Positions 42,393 through 50,382 of a stretch of DNA of 64,000 nt are shown in pieces; the first letter of the stretch is position 1; each line of letters starts with the position of its first letter. A program made the translations under genes and the position numbers. This DNA comes from Microlunatus phosphovorus NM-1 (GTDB taxonomy: Bacteria > Actinomycetota > Actinomycetes > Propionibacteriales > Propionibacteriaceae), in contig NC_015635.1 of the NCBI RefSeq assembly GCF_000270245.1, forward strand, positions 5,270,001 to 5,334,000, in the 5' to 3' direction. The notes under the pieces are model-generated. The model did no database searches. It worked only from the letters and a program-made list of their open reading frames with translations, and was not told the origin of the DNA.

Positions 42393-43169
42393 TCAATGTG
42401 TGCGCAGATAGTCCAGTTGGGCGCGCACCGACTGCTCGGCGGCGGGCCAAAGGGAGCGGTCGACCTCGGCGTACACCCTTGTCACGATCTGGGCGGCGGT
42501 CTCGTCGCCGAGCCGCAGGGCTTCGCGGACCTGCTCCAAGCGACCCAGCCGATGCTCGCGATAGAACCTCAGCAGCCGCTCCGGCTCGCTGACCACCGGT
42601 CCATGACCAGGCAGGATGGCGCTCACGTCATGCTCGCGGACGGCCTGGAGCAGCACCTCGAGGGAGTCGAGGTAGGCGCCGAGGTCTCCGTCCGGGTGGG
42701 TGATCACGGTCGTGCCCCGGCCAAGCACCATGTCACCCGTGAGGAGCCAGGCGCCCCGCTCGCTGGTCACCAGCAGGGAGGTCGAATCACTGGTATGGCC
42801 TGGTGTGGCGAGCGCCCGGATCGTGAGGTCTGTCCCCTCGATCAGGTCGCCGTCACGAAGCCGGCCATCGTGGTCGCCGGTGGGAATCACGTACGCAGGG
42901 TCGGCCGCCCGTGCCCCGGCACCGGTGAGCTCGGCGAACCGGGGCAGACCCTCGGAGTGGTCGACATGGCGATGGGTCAGGACGGTGACCACGACCTCGC
43001 CGGCCTCGGCCTGGACAGCGCGGAGATGGGTCTCGTCGGGTGGGCCTGGATCGACCACCACGCTGGGCCCTCCGGGACGACCCAGGATCCAGGTGTTGGT
43101 GCCCTCCAGCGTCATCGGACCTGGGTTGGGCGCCAACCGTAGCCGGATGTCCGGCGCGACATCACTCAT
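42393..43169 (-). CDS. Metallo-beta-lactamase-fold hydrolase (Rv3677c-like)
   Basis: Predicted zinc hydrolase of 258 residues with the glyoxalase-II/LACTB2-like fold. The metal motif is LTHRHVDHSEG; later ligands are in ALATPGHTSDS, LLTGDMVLG and LPGHGPV. A C-terminal winged-helix-like region follows. LACTB2-like relatives act as RNases or thioesterases; the substrate here is unknown. It matches Rv3677c by place, between crp and RidA. The ATG at 43169 overlaps the upstream NUDIX stop by 8 bases; an ATG four codons earlier is possible. Confidence 0.88.
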   Translation of the reverse strand: MSDVAPDIRLRLAPNPGPMTLEGTNTWILGRPGGPSVVVDPGPPDETHLRAVQAEAGEVVVTVLTHRHVDHSEGLPRFAELTGAGARAADPAYVIPTGDHDGRLRDGDLIEGTDLTIRALATPGHTSDSTSLLVTSERGAWLLTGDMVLGRGTTVITHPDGDLGAYLDSLEVLLQAVREHDVSAILPGHGPVVSEPERLLRFYREHRLGRLEQVREALRLGDETAAQIVTRVYAEVDRSLWPAAEQSVRAQLDYLRTH

Positions 43170-43842
43170 CAGCCGGTCCATCAATGCGCCGCGGATAGCG
43201 GAACACCCAGCCGTCCGCCTCGCGTACCACCCGAGGCAGCACGGGCTCGATGACCCGATCACGGCCGAACTCGATCGCCGCGGTCACCGACGACAGCTCG
43301 GAGAGTTCCAGCAGGATCGACAGGGTCGGCGGCATCAGCTGCAAAGAACCGGCCTGGAAAGCAACGACCGCCGCCCGCGGACAAACCCAGTCGGCATCGA
43401 GGGTCTCGCTGGACGTGTCCTCAGCTGTCTGACCAGTGGGCAGGGCAGCTAGGTAGAAGGCGGTGTCGTAGCGGATCGGCTGCTGCTCGGGCGTGATCCA
43501 GTGTGCCCACGGCACCAGGGCGTCCGCGGTGAGCTCGACCCCGGTCTCCTCCCGCGTCTCCCGAATCGCGCACGCCAGCCTCGGATCCGGCGCGGTCTGG
43601 TCGACCGGATCGAGACCACCGCCGGGAAACACCGCCATCGACGCCGCGAACGTCATCCGGGCATGCCGGTGCAGCAGGTACGTCTCCAGCCCGGCATCGC
43701 CGTCCCGGCACAGGACGACACTGGCTGAGGCTCGCGGCGATGCCGGCACGGATCCCGCCGGCCAGGCATCGGCCAATGCGGCCAGCTTGGCCGGCACTGT
43801 GAGCCTCAGTGAGGTCAAGACGTCGAGTGAGTGACTCGGCAC
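43162..43842 (-). CDS. NUDIX hydrolase
   Basis: Predicted pyrophosphohydrolase, 226 residues, related to NUDT19/RppH-like actinobacterial proteins. The NUDIX box is FPGGGLDPVDQTAPDPR then AIRETREETGV, with an insertion inside the box as in NUDT19-type members. It begins SASVVLCRDGDAGLETYLLHRH, a usual first strand. GTG start at 43842. It overlaps the MBL gene by 8 bases and lies 45 bases downstream of RidA, so the DUF4177-RidA-NUDIX-MBL set is probably one operon. Confidence 0.85.
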   Translation of the reverse strand: MPSHSLDVLTSLRLTVPAKLAALADAWPAGSVPASPRASASVVLCRDGDAGLETYLLHRHARMTFAASMAVFPGGGLDPVDQTAPDPRLACAIRETREETGVELTADALVPWAHWITPEQQPIRYDTAFYLAALPTGQTAEDTSSETLDADWVCPRAAVVAFQAGSLQLMPPTLSILLELSELSSVTAAIEFGRDRVIEPVLPRVVREADGWVFRYPRRIDGPADE

Positions 43843-43887
43843 GGCTGGACCTCCAGATCGACCCGGGTTGCTGGTCAGGCGGATTTC

Positions 43888-44391
43888 TCAGGCGGGCTGA
43901 ACGCTCGGCCTGCTGCGGAGCTGGGCGACGACCTCCACCTCGACCGGCGCGTCCAGCGGCAGCACCGAGACGCCCACCGCGCTGCGGGCATGGCGACCGG
44001 CGTCACCGAAGATCTCGCCGATCACGGTGCTGGCGCCGTTACCGACCTGCGGCTGGCCGGTGAAGTCCGGCGTGCTCGCCACGAAGATCACCAGGCGCAC
44101 GATCCGCTCGATCTCGTCGATGCCGCCTGCCTGCTCGCTGACCGCGGCCAGTCCATTCAGCACCGCGGTCCGCGCGCACTCGGCCGCGGTCTCCACCGAC
44201 ACCTCGGCCCCCACCTTGCCGGACGCGACGAGCTGACCGGCCACAGTCGGCAGCTGACCGGACGAGTAGACGAGGTCGCCCACCCGAACGGCCGGCACGT
44301 ACGCCGCAACCGGCGCTGCGACCGGCGGCAGCGTCAAGCCCAACTCGGCGAGTCTCGCCGACGGCAACGATGCCGAACCCTGGAGCGCCAC
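43888..44391 (-). CDS. RidA/YjgF-family protein
   Basis: Member of the RidA (YjgF/YER057c/UK114) family, which deaminates reactive enamine/imine intermediates; 167 residues, trimeric fold expected. It has LVYSSGQLPTVAG, VLNGLAAVSEQAGGIDEI, LVIFVASTPDFTGQPQVGNG and GRHARSAVGVSVLPLDAPVE, the last with the active-site Arg. Length is near that of the longer Rv3678c-type subgroup rather than the 130-residue archetype. GTG start at 44391, 3 bases after the DUF4177 stop, so the two are coupled. Confidence 0.88.
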   Translation of the reverse strand: MALQGSASLPSARLAELGLTLPPVAAPVAAYVPAVRVGDLVYSSGQLPTVAGQLVASGKVGAEVSVETAAECARTAVLNGLAAVSEQAGGIDEIERIVRLVIFVASTPDFTGQPQVGNGASTVIGEIFGDAGRHARSAVGVSVLPLDAPVEVEVVAQLRSRPSVQPA

Positions 44392-44394
44392 GGC

Positions 44395-44553
44395 TCAGTC
44401 CTGGATCGGGCGCTTGAGATAGGCCACCAGGTTCTCCGGGTTCAGCCCAGGCACAACCTGCACCAGCTCCCAGCCGTCCTGGCCCCAGTTGTCCAGGATC
44501 TGCTTGGTGGCATGGACGAGCAACGGAATGGTGACGTATTCCCACTTGGTCAT
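44395..44553 (-). CDS. DUF4177-like small protein (Rv3678A-type)
   Basis: A 52-residue protein beginning MTKWEYVTIPLLVHATKQIL, followed by NWGQDGWELVQVVPG and ending LVAYLKRPIQD. This is the compact DUF4177-like fold found next to RidA in many actinobacteria. The start is fixed by the family; AGGATCACCTC with weak ribosome-binding character precedes it. It heads the RidA-NUDIX-MBL gene set. The function is unknown. Confidence 0.85.
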   Translation of the reverse strand: MTKWEYVTIPLLVHATKQILDNWGQDGWELVQVVPGLNPENLVAYLKRPIQD

Positions 44554-44576
44554 GAGGTGATCCTACGGACGGTGCC

Positions 44577-44714
44577 TTCGTCACTCGCTGCGAGGCTGCG
44601 CTCCCAAGACTCCGTCTTCTTCCCTCGCTCACAAGACGAAAAGGCGTGTCTTGTTCGCTCAGTCGTCCAGACGGAGCCCTCGCTCCGCCTCACCGCCGCC
44701 GCTCGCGACGGGGT
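44577..44714. repeat. Dispersed intergenic repeat, copy B
   Basis: About 138 bases, nearly identical to the reverse complement of copy A (27266-27417), including the central hairpin around CGAAAAGGCG. It starts TTCGTCACTCGCTG and ends CTCGCGACGGGGTC. It lies 24 bases upstream of the DUF4177 start, at the border of the accessory island. Confidence 0.8.
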
Positions 44715-44738
44715 CCAGCCCACCCAGGGGCCGCCCGA

Positions 44739-44955
44739 TCAGCAGGCGCACAGGCAGAACGGATGCCCGCTCGGATCGAGCAGCACCACAAACGACGCAT
44801 TGGACGCAGAATTGTCGGCTAGCACGGCACCGAGCGACTGCGCGTACGCCACGGAGGCCGGGAGGTCCGCCTTGGCCACATCGAGGTCGAGGTGGGACTG
44901 CTGGGGCACCTCGTTGACCGGCCAGGTCGGCGGCCGGTAGTCGAGCGCCGGGGCC
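44739..44955 (-). pseudogene. VOC/glyoxalase-family gene, 3' part (split by IS)
   Basis: The C-terminal ~72 residues of a VOC protein: PALDYRPPTWPVNEVPQQSH, then LDLDVAKADLPASVAYA, ending HPFCLCAC and a TGA at 44739. The N-terminal part lies on the other side of the IS3-family element at 46329-46519. Joining the halves across the 4-base target repeat GGCC leaves the reading frame one base off, so the gene may also carry a small indel near the junction. Confidence 0.75.
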
Positions 44956-44984
44956 TACCCCCGGTTCTTGGACACGGGGGTTGA

Positions 44985-45890
44985 TTACGCAGCGGTTGGG
45001 AGCGTAGCGGCCCAGCGGGCCTCGTAGGTGGACGGGGACTGGTATCGGCACCAGGAGTGGCGCCGCTTGGTGTTGTAGCGGGTCAGCCACCTGAAGAGCT
45101 GCCGGCGGCAGATGAGCTCGTCGGGCCAGCAGGCGGCGTCTTGGAGGACCTCTCGTTTGAGGGTGGCGTTGAACGACTCCGCGAGCGCGTTGTCGGCCGA
45201 CGTGCCCACGGCACCCATCGACTGGGTCACGCCGAGGCGCGCGCAGAGCTTGGCGTAGTCCTTCGAGGTGTAGACCGACCCGTGGTCGCTGTGGAAGATG
45301 GCCCCTGCCAGCCCACCTGAGCCGCCGCGGGTCGCAGCTGCTGCGGTGAGGGCGTCCTCGACGAGGCTGGTGCGCATGTGGTCCGCGACCGCCCAGCCGG
45401 CGAGCCGTCTGCTGTAGCAGTCGATGACGGTGGCCAGGTACAGGTTCGTCCCGTCGGCCAGCGGCAGGTAGGTGATGTCGCCGACATAGCGTCGCCCCGG
45501 CGCATCCGCGGTGAAGTCCCGCTTCAGCAGGTCGGGGATCAACTGATCCGACGGTTCGGGAATCGTGGTCCGCACACGGCGCTTCTTGACGTAGCCGGCT
45601 ATCCCAGCCGCACGCATGACCCGCGCGACGCGTTTGTGGTTGACCCGCTCCCCGGCAGGGACACCGTCGTTGAGCTCCGCGGTCACCCGTGGCGCGCCGA
45701 CGGTGTTGTCGGCCTCGTGGATCACCCGGATCCGTTCGGCCAACTCCGCATCCGCGGCAGCACGGTCGGTACGGGCTGGCGCTCCAGCCTTCCAGGCGTA
45801 GTAGGAGGAGCGCTCGATCTCGACGAGTGCACACAGTCGCTTCACCTCGAAGGTGGCGGAGTTGTCGGCGACGAACTGGAAGCGACTCAC
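44985..45890 (-). CDS. IS3-family transposase OrfB
   Basis: Catalytic DDE integrase of element 1, 301 residues. The helical HTH_21-type head (SYYAWKAGAPAR, RVTAELNDG, KRVARVMRAAGIAG) precedes the rve core: first Asp in YVGDITYLPLADG, second in FHSDHGSVYTS, Glu in ALAESFNATLKRE. It ends near the left terminal repeat. The GTG at 45890 overlaps the orfA stop (GTGA), in the -1 frame; I see no canonical slippery heptamer, so reinitiation is the simpler way of expression. It appears intact. Confidence 0.93.
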   Translation of the reverse strand: MSRFQFVADNSATFEVKRLCALVEIERSSYYAWKAGAPARTDRAAADAELAERIRVIHEADNTVGAPRVTAELNDGVPAGERVNHKRVARVMRAAGIAGYVKKRRVRTTIPEPSDQLIPDLLKRDFTADAPGRRYVGDITYLPLADGTNLYLATVIDCYSRRLAGWAVADHMRTSLVEDALTAAAATRGGSGGLAGAIFHSDHGSVYTSKDYAKLCARLGVTQSMGAVGTSADNALAESFNATLKREVLQDAACWPDELICRRQLFRWLTRYNTKRRHSWCRYQSPSTYEARWAATLPTAA

Positions 45891-46255
45891 CAGCGCGTCT
45901 CCCCGGCGAAATACTTGGCCGCCCGCTGGAGGATCTCCCGCTCGGTGGTCAACTTCGTCGTCTCTGCCCGCAGGGCCGCGTTCTCTGTTTCGAGCCGCGC
46001 GATCCGCTGTTCCTGTGTCTCATCGACAGGCCCTGACGGAGGCGTCATCGGCGGCTTGGCGTGCAGTGGGCTGGAGGTCAGCGTCCCGTCGGCGGCGGTC
46101 TTCTTGCCGGTCCCGTACGCCTCGAGCCAGTGCCGCAGCGTGCCACGCACGATGCCCAGGTCCTCAGCAATGCCGCGGACCGTGGCCCCCGGTGTGGACT
46201 CATACAAGTCGACGGCCTGACGACGGAACTCCTCGGAGTAGTTCTTCCTGGCCAT
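45887..46255 (-). CDS. IS3-family transposase OrfA
   Basis: DNA-binding partner of element 1, 122 residues. A helix-turn-helix of HTH_8/HTH_28 type (FRRQAVDLYESTPGATVRGIA then LGIVRGTLRHWLEAYG) is followed by a linker and the coiled-coil leucine zipper EQRIARLETENAALRAE typical of IS3 OrfA. It ends at TGA overlapping the orfB GTG. It appears intact, so the element could be active. Confidence 0.9.
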   Translation of the reverse strand: MARKNYSEEFRRQAVDLYESTPGATVRGIAEDLGIVRGTLRHWLEAYGTGKKTAADGTLTSSPLHAKPPMTPPSGPVDETQEQRIARLETENAALRAETTKLTTEREILQRAAKYFAGETRW

Positions 46256-46328
46256 GATTCTCGGATCATCTCGCTCACTCCCTGCCCATCACGGGTGCGG
46301 GATTCGGCGTGTCCAAGAACTGGGGTCA

Positions 46329-46519
46329 GGCCCCGCCAGCTGGAACGACAGCTTGGTTCCCCCACCGTCGGACTGGACGGTCCACCAGTCCTCGTCGGTG
46401 CAGACGATGGGCCAACCCAGCAGCTGGCTGTAGAACTCCGCCAACCGGGGCGGGTCGTCGGTGTCGAGCACCACATGGCCGAGCGCGATGCTCGGCCGGT
46501 CGATCGTTGAATCGCTCAT
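46329..46519 (-). pseudogene. VOC/glyoxalase-family gene, 5' part (split by IS)
   Basis: The N-terminal ~63 residues of the VOC protein: MSDSTIDRPSIALGHVVLDT, then AEFYSQLLGWPIVCTDEDWW and KLSFQLAG, where the insertion begins. The start at 46519 fits the family. The 3' part is at 44739-44955. Confidence 0.78.
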
Positions 46520-46566
46520 GTCGCCATCCTGCCCGCCGGCACTGACAGACCACGCCCCGCTGAAGC

Positions 46567-46770
46567 CTTCCGCCGCGCCTGGGGATGCCACAGGTGGTCG
46601 CCAGTCGGGCGGGCTGCGGGTACGTCTGCCGCCTGGGGGATGCCACAGATGATCGCCAGTCACGCGGGAACCGGGTCCGTTTCGCGCCCCCGGGCCACAC
46701 ATGGACGCGAGCCAGCCGGGCCGCGAGTACGTCTGCCGCCTGGGGGCCACAGATGATCACTTTTCCGTGT
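46567..46770. repeat. Tandem repeat, about four units of 52-55 bp (locus 2)
   Basis: Units start near 46567, 46624, 46679 and 46731. Spacing is 52 bases between the last two, and 55 where one unit carries a 3-base insertion. Cores GTCTGCCGCCTGGGGGCCACA and GTTTCGCGCCCCCGGGCCACA match those of the array at 13469-13675 (one unit pair aligns without gaps over 52 bases at about two-thirds identity). The stretch 46520-46835 between genes holds nothing else I can support. Confidence 0.72.
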
Positions 46771-46821
46771 GCAGACAGGAAAAACGTGGGCTCAAACACT
46801 AGTCATCGCACACCTGTTCGA

Positions 46822-46827
46822 CTAGAA
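46822..46827 (+). promoter_or_regulatory. -10 element of the DUF222 gene (leaderless type)
   Basis: TAGAAT eight bases before the ATG at 46836, with no Shine-Dalgarno, the arrangement expected of a leaderless actinobacterial message. Confidence 0.5.
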
Positions 46828-46835
46828 TGGGTGAC

Positions 46836-47498
46836 ATGTTCGAGGAACGGTTGGAGGCGGCGCTCGGGGACCGGCGCGCCCTGGCCGACCTCGCCGCCCG
46901 GGCCGAGCAGCAGTCGAAACGATGGGGTTGCCGCAAGCTTGTGGTCGCCGCCGCGTGGGCCGACGCCCATTCGGAGGTGGATCATCTCGAGGGTGGGGTG
47001 CTGGTCGAACGACTCATCAAGATCGGGCCGGTCGGGACACCGCCGGTCGCGGAGTTCGCCCCTGAGGGATTGATCGGCCCGTACGGCACCTCGACCGCCT
47101 CCGCCCGGTCCTGGATGTCCGACGCGTTGACGGTCCGGCACCGACTCCCCAGGTTGTGGGAACGCGTCCAAGCGGGTGAGATCCATGCGTGGCAGGCCCG
47201 GAAGATCGCGAACCTGACCGCCCACCTGTCGATCGCGATCGTGGGGATGGTGGATGAGCAGACCGCCGGCTGGGTCACCCAACTCCCGTGGCAGACGTTC
47301 CTGAAGAACTTGGATGCCACCATGCTCGAGGTGGATGAAACCTCCTATCGGGAGCGGGAGAAGATCATCGCCGCGAAACGTGAGGTTCGCGCCACCCAAT
47401 CCGAAGACGGGCTCCGCACGTTGATTGCTCGCGGTGAGGCCGGGGATGTGGCGATGCTCCTCGCCCTGGACTTCCCCCCGTTTGACGGACACCTGACC
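46836..47498 (+). pseudogene. DUF222/HNH endonuclease gene, 5' part (split by IS)
   Basis: The first 221 codons of a DUF222-type protein, a multi-copy actinobacterial family with a C-terminal HNH nuclease domain. Landmarks are RWGCRKLVVAAAWADAHSEV, LTVRHRLPRLWERVQAGEI, HAWQARKIANLTAHLS and LALDFPPFDGHLT, where the IS begins. Excising the IS with one copy of the 3-base repeat ACC rejoins it in frame with the 3' part at 48759, giving a 749-residue protein. As it stands, the frame reads into the IS and stops within a few codons. Confidence 0.85.
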
Positions 47499-47533
47499 TG
47501 AGGTGGCCACTGGTCACCAGGGAGGATGTCGTT

Positions 47534-47827
47534 GTGCCTGCTCCTCACCCGCCTGAGTTCCGCCGTCGTGCGGTCGAGCTTGCTCGTGAGCGGTCCAAGC
47601 CAGTTGCTGAGTTGGCGAAAGATCTGGGAATTTCCGAATCGTGTCTGCGTCGCTGGATGGAGCAGTCCGAGACCGACGCTGCCGGTGGTAGCGAGACGGC
47701 GTTGACCAGTCGGGAGAAGAAGGAGCTGGTCGAGCTGCGCCGGGATAAACGGCGCCTGGAGATGGAAGTCGAGATCTTGAAAAGGGCGGCCGCCTATTTT
47801 GCCCAGGAGAATGTTCTCCCAAAATAG
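47534..47827 (+). CDS. IS3-family transposase OrfA (element 2)
   Basis: DNA-binding subunit of 97 residues: helix-turn-helix PPEFRRRAVELARERSKP followed by VAELAKDLGISESCLRRWM, then a coiled coil EKKELVELRRDKRRLEMEVE and the typical end ILKRAAAYFAQEN. Just before the TAG, C CCA AAA forms an X-XXY-YYZ slippery heptamer (47818-47824), and orfB is in the -1 frame, so an OrfAB fusion by -1 frameshifting is expected. A perfect GGAGAA/TTCTCC inverted repeat lies directly upstream (47806-47819). Possible start codons other than 47534 are few. Confidence 0.9.
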   Translation: MPAPHPPEFRRRAVELARERSKPVAELAKDLGISESCLRRWMEQSETDAAGGSETALTSREKKELVELRRDKRRLEMEVEILKRAAAYFAQENVLPK

Positions 47828-48717
47828 TGTACGGGCTGGTCCATGAAATGGCCGATGACGGGATTGATGTCGCGGTGGCTTGCCGGGTGCTGAATGTGTC
47901 GCGGTCGGGATACTACGACTGGCGCGGCCGGCCTGCATCGGCACGGGAACAGGAGAACACGCTGCTGTTGAAGCTGATCGAGGAGATCCATGCCGATGAG
48001 GACATGAAGACGTACGGGGCGCCGCGGGTGCACGCCGAGCTGGTCTTGGGGCACGACCTGCAGGTGAACCAGAAGCGGGTCGCCCGGCTGATGCGCCAGG
48101 CCGGCATCCAGGGCCTGTACCGGCGGCGTCGGTCGTGGACCACGATCCGGGACCCGCACGCCATCCCCGCCAAGGACCTCGTCAACCGCCGGTTCACGGT
48201 GGACGGTCCGAACCGGTTGTGGCTGACCGACATCACCGAGCACCCGACGGTGGAGGGCAAGGTGTACTGCGCCGCGGTCATGGACGCCTGGTCCCGCCGG
48301 GTCCTGGGCTGGTCCATCGACGACAACATGCGGAAGGAGCTCGTGGTCGACGCGCTCGGGATGGCGGTGCTGCGGCGCAACCCGATGGACGTCGACAATA
48401 ACACGATCATGCATTCCGATCACGGGTCGCAATTCACATCGTGGGCATTCAGTCAGAAAGTCTATGATGCCGGGCTGGTGCCGTCGATGGGCAGTGTGGG
48501 CGACTGCTACGACAATGCGATGATGGAGTCCTTCTGGGAGAGAATGCAACTCGAGCTGCTCGATTCGCAGGTATGGTTCACCCGGGACGAGCTTGCCAAC
48601 GCGATGTTTCGATGGATAGAATCATGGTATAATCGGAGACGTCGGCATTCGAGTATTGGAATGCTGTCGCCGATAGAGTTTGAAACCCGTTCCACAGGGT
48701 CAGACCGTCCGGGCTGA
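47827..48717 (+). CDS. IS3-family transposase OrfB (element 2)
   Basis: DDE transposase/integrase of 296 residues. The head has ACRVLNVSRSGYYDWRGRPAS and YGAPRVHAEL; the rve core has Asp in LWLTDITEHPT, Asp in MHSDHGSQFTS and Glu in NAMMESFWERMQLE, followed by the usual WYNRRRRHSSIGMLSPIEFE. The GTG at 47827 shares one base with the orfA TAG; translation may also come from frameshifting at CCCAAAA. It appears intact. It differs from the OrfB of element 1, so the two IS are distinct family members. Confidence 0.94.
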   Translation: MYGLVHEMADDGIDVAVACRVLNVSRSGYYDWRGRPASAREQENTLLLKLIEEIHADEDMKTYGAPRVHAELVLGHDLQVNQKRVARLMRQAGIQGLYRRRRSWTTIRDPHAIPAKDLVNRRFTVDGPNRLWLTDITEHPTVEGKVYCAAVMDAWSRRVLGWSIDDNMRKELVVDALGMAVLRRNPMDVDNNTIMHSDHGSQFTSWAFSQKVYDAGLVPSMGSVGDCYDNAMMESFWERMQLELLDSQVWFTRDELANAMFRWIESWYNRRRRHSSIGMLSPIEFETRSTGSDRPG

Positions 48718-48755
48718 CCCTCAACCCCGAGTGTCCGTGGAACAGGGGGAACCTC

Positions 48756-50345
48756 ACCCTGCATCAACGTGTCGCGGAATGCTTAGCCGACGAGGGTGAT
48801 GAGGATCCGTTGCCGGTGCGGATGTCGAAGGCGATGGGTTGGATCGCGCATCCCGCCCGGGTGCTGGACCTGCTGGCCCGGCACGCGACCGATCCGGACC
48901 CGCACCGAGATCCGTGGGAACAAGTTGCTGCGCATGCCGCCGACGACACTGATCCGTGGGCTGATGACCTTCCGGCTGCAGGCTGGGAGACCGCCCAACA
49001 CGGCAACTATCATCAGCCCGCCTTTGATGAGGATGAGTGGTGGACCCAACCCCGCCCCGACCAGCCTGGCGCCCCCGGCGACGGTGATGGGCACGAGTAT
49101 TGGCCGGCGGATCCGCCGCCCGATCCCGACGACCTGGCCTGGTTTCAGCACCAGCACGACGGCACCAGTGACGGTGATGCCAGCCGCGACAGTGCCAGCC
49201 GCGACAGTGCCGGCCGCGACAGTGCCAGCGGTGGCAACCTCGACGGTGGCGCCAGCCCTGCTGGTGACAACACCAATCCGGACGCCGACACCAATCCGGA
49301 CGGCGACACCAGGCCGGACGGCGATACCAGGCCGGACGGCGGCACCGCGAGCAACGAAGGCCGCGGTGAGAACACTGGCGACCGGGACGCCAACCACGAG
49401 CAGCCAGGGCGGGCCAGCGACGACACCCCCGCGGTCGACCAGCCGAGCAGTGGCGCCGATTCCGGTCAAGCAGACCCCAGGCGAAGTGACGGTGGTCCAG
49501 GCGAGACCGGACCGAACAATGCCGGCCAGCGTGATCCCGACAGCAACGACACCCCTCCAACCGGCGGGCATCGCCCTAGCACCAAGCAGACCAGTCGCGA
49601 CTGGACAGGCGCCACAACGGCAGGCGACCAGAACACCACCGGTCACGACAACCCGCGACGCAGCGATCCCGATGATCCCGACACCAGCGACACCGAGACC
49701 ACCTCGACTACCACAGGTGAGGCGCGGACCGGCCCGGCACGGACCGGCCCAGTGCGACCACCATTACCGGAGGCGTTCCGGCCACCCGGTTGGCGACCCT
49801 TGACCCCGGCCCAGTTGGCAGCGTGCGCACCCACGGTCGTGTTGCACGTCCACCTCAGTGAACAGACCCTGCGGGATGGTCACGGGGTGGTGCGGACCGA
49901 CTGGGGACCGATCCTGATCGAACAACTGCAACGGTTCCTGGTCCAACACGAAGCCCACCTCACGGTGTATCCCGTCATTGATCCGGCCGAGACCGCCGCC
50001 GCCGACGGATATGAGACACCGCTCCGGCTGCGTCGTGCCATGCAGATTCGGCATCCCCGATCGGTGTTCCCGCACTCACCCACCACCGGCCGTACCGATC
50101 TCGATCACACCCCCGCCTACCTCCACAACGGGCCACCCGGACAAACCGGCATGCACACCCTCGGCCCCCTCGCCCGATGTGAACACCGGGCCAAAACGAT
50201 CGGGAACTGGCGGTCCAAACAACCCGAACCAGGCACCTACCTGTGGCGATCACCCCAAGGCTGGATCATGATCACCACCAACCAAGGCACCCTCACCCTC
50301 GGCCACACCGAATGGGCAACCCAACTCTGGGACGCAGCCTCCTGA
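48756..50345 (+). pseudogene. DUF222/HNH endonuclease gene, 3' part (split by IS)
   Basis: Continues the DUF222 protein from LHQRVAECLADEG. Next is a long low-complexity linker rich in Asp, Gly, Thr and Pro with short repeats (RDSAS, NPDGDT/RPDGDT), then a conserved C-terminal part (LTPAQLAACAPTVVLHVHLS) and an HNH-type nuclease end: TDLDHTPAYLHNGPPGQ and LGPLARCEHRAKTIGNW. The frame is open to TGA at 50343. Without the 5' part it has no proper start, although an internal start could give a truncated nuclease. Confidence 0.82.
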
Positions 50346-50382
50346 CCGCTGTCGCCGGAGAACTGACCAAGCGGCGCGCCAC

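Larger units (their letters stand above)
44956..46328 (-). mobile_element. IS3-family insertion sequence (element 1)
   Basis: About 1.37 kb, bounded by imperfect terminal inverted repeats: left TACCCCCGGTTCTTGGACAC and right (complement) TGACCCCAGTTCTTGGACAC. A 4-base direct repeat GGCC flanks it (44952-44955, 46329-46332), consistent with target duplication. It carries orfA and orfB on the minus strand and interrupts a VOC gene. Confidence 0.85.
47499..48755 (+). mobile_element. IS3-family insertion sequence (element 2)
   Basis: About 1.26 kb. Its ends form a short imperfect inverted repeat (left TGAGGTGGCCACTG, right complement GAGGTTCCCCCTG). The 3-base sequence ACC precedes and follows it (47496-47498, 48756-48758), consistent with target duplication. 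It carries orfA and orfB on the plus strand and splits a DUF222/HNH gene exactly. Confidence 0.85.

Noticed and set aside
40813-42411. 532-codon plus-strand frame
   Set aside because: Shadow of the HtrA protease gene, whose catalytic triad and PDZ domain are on the other strand.
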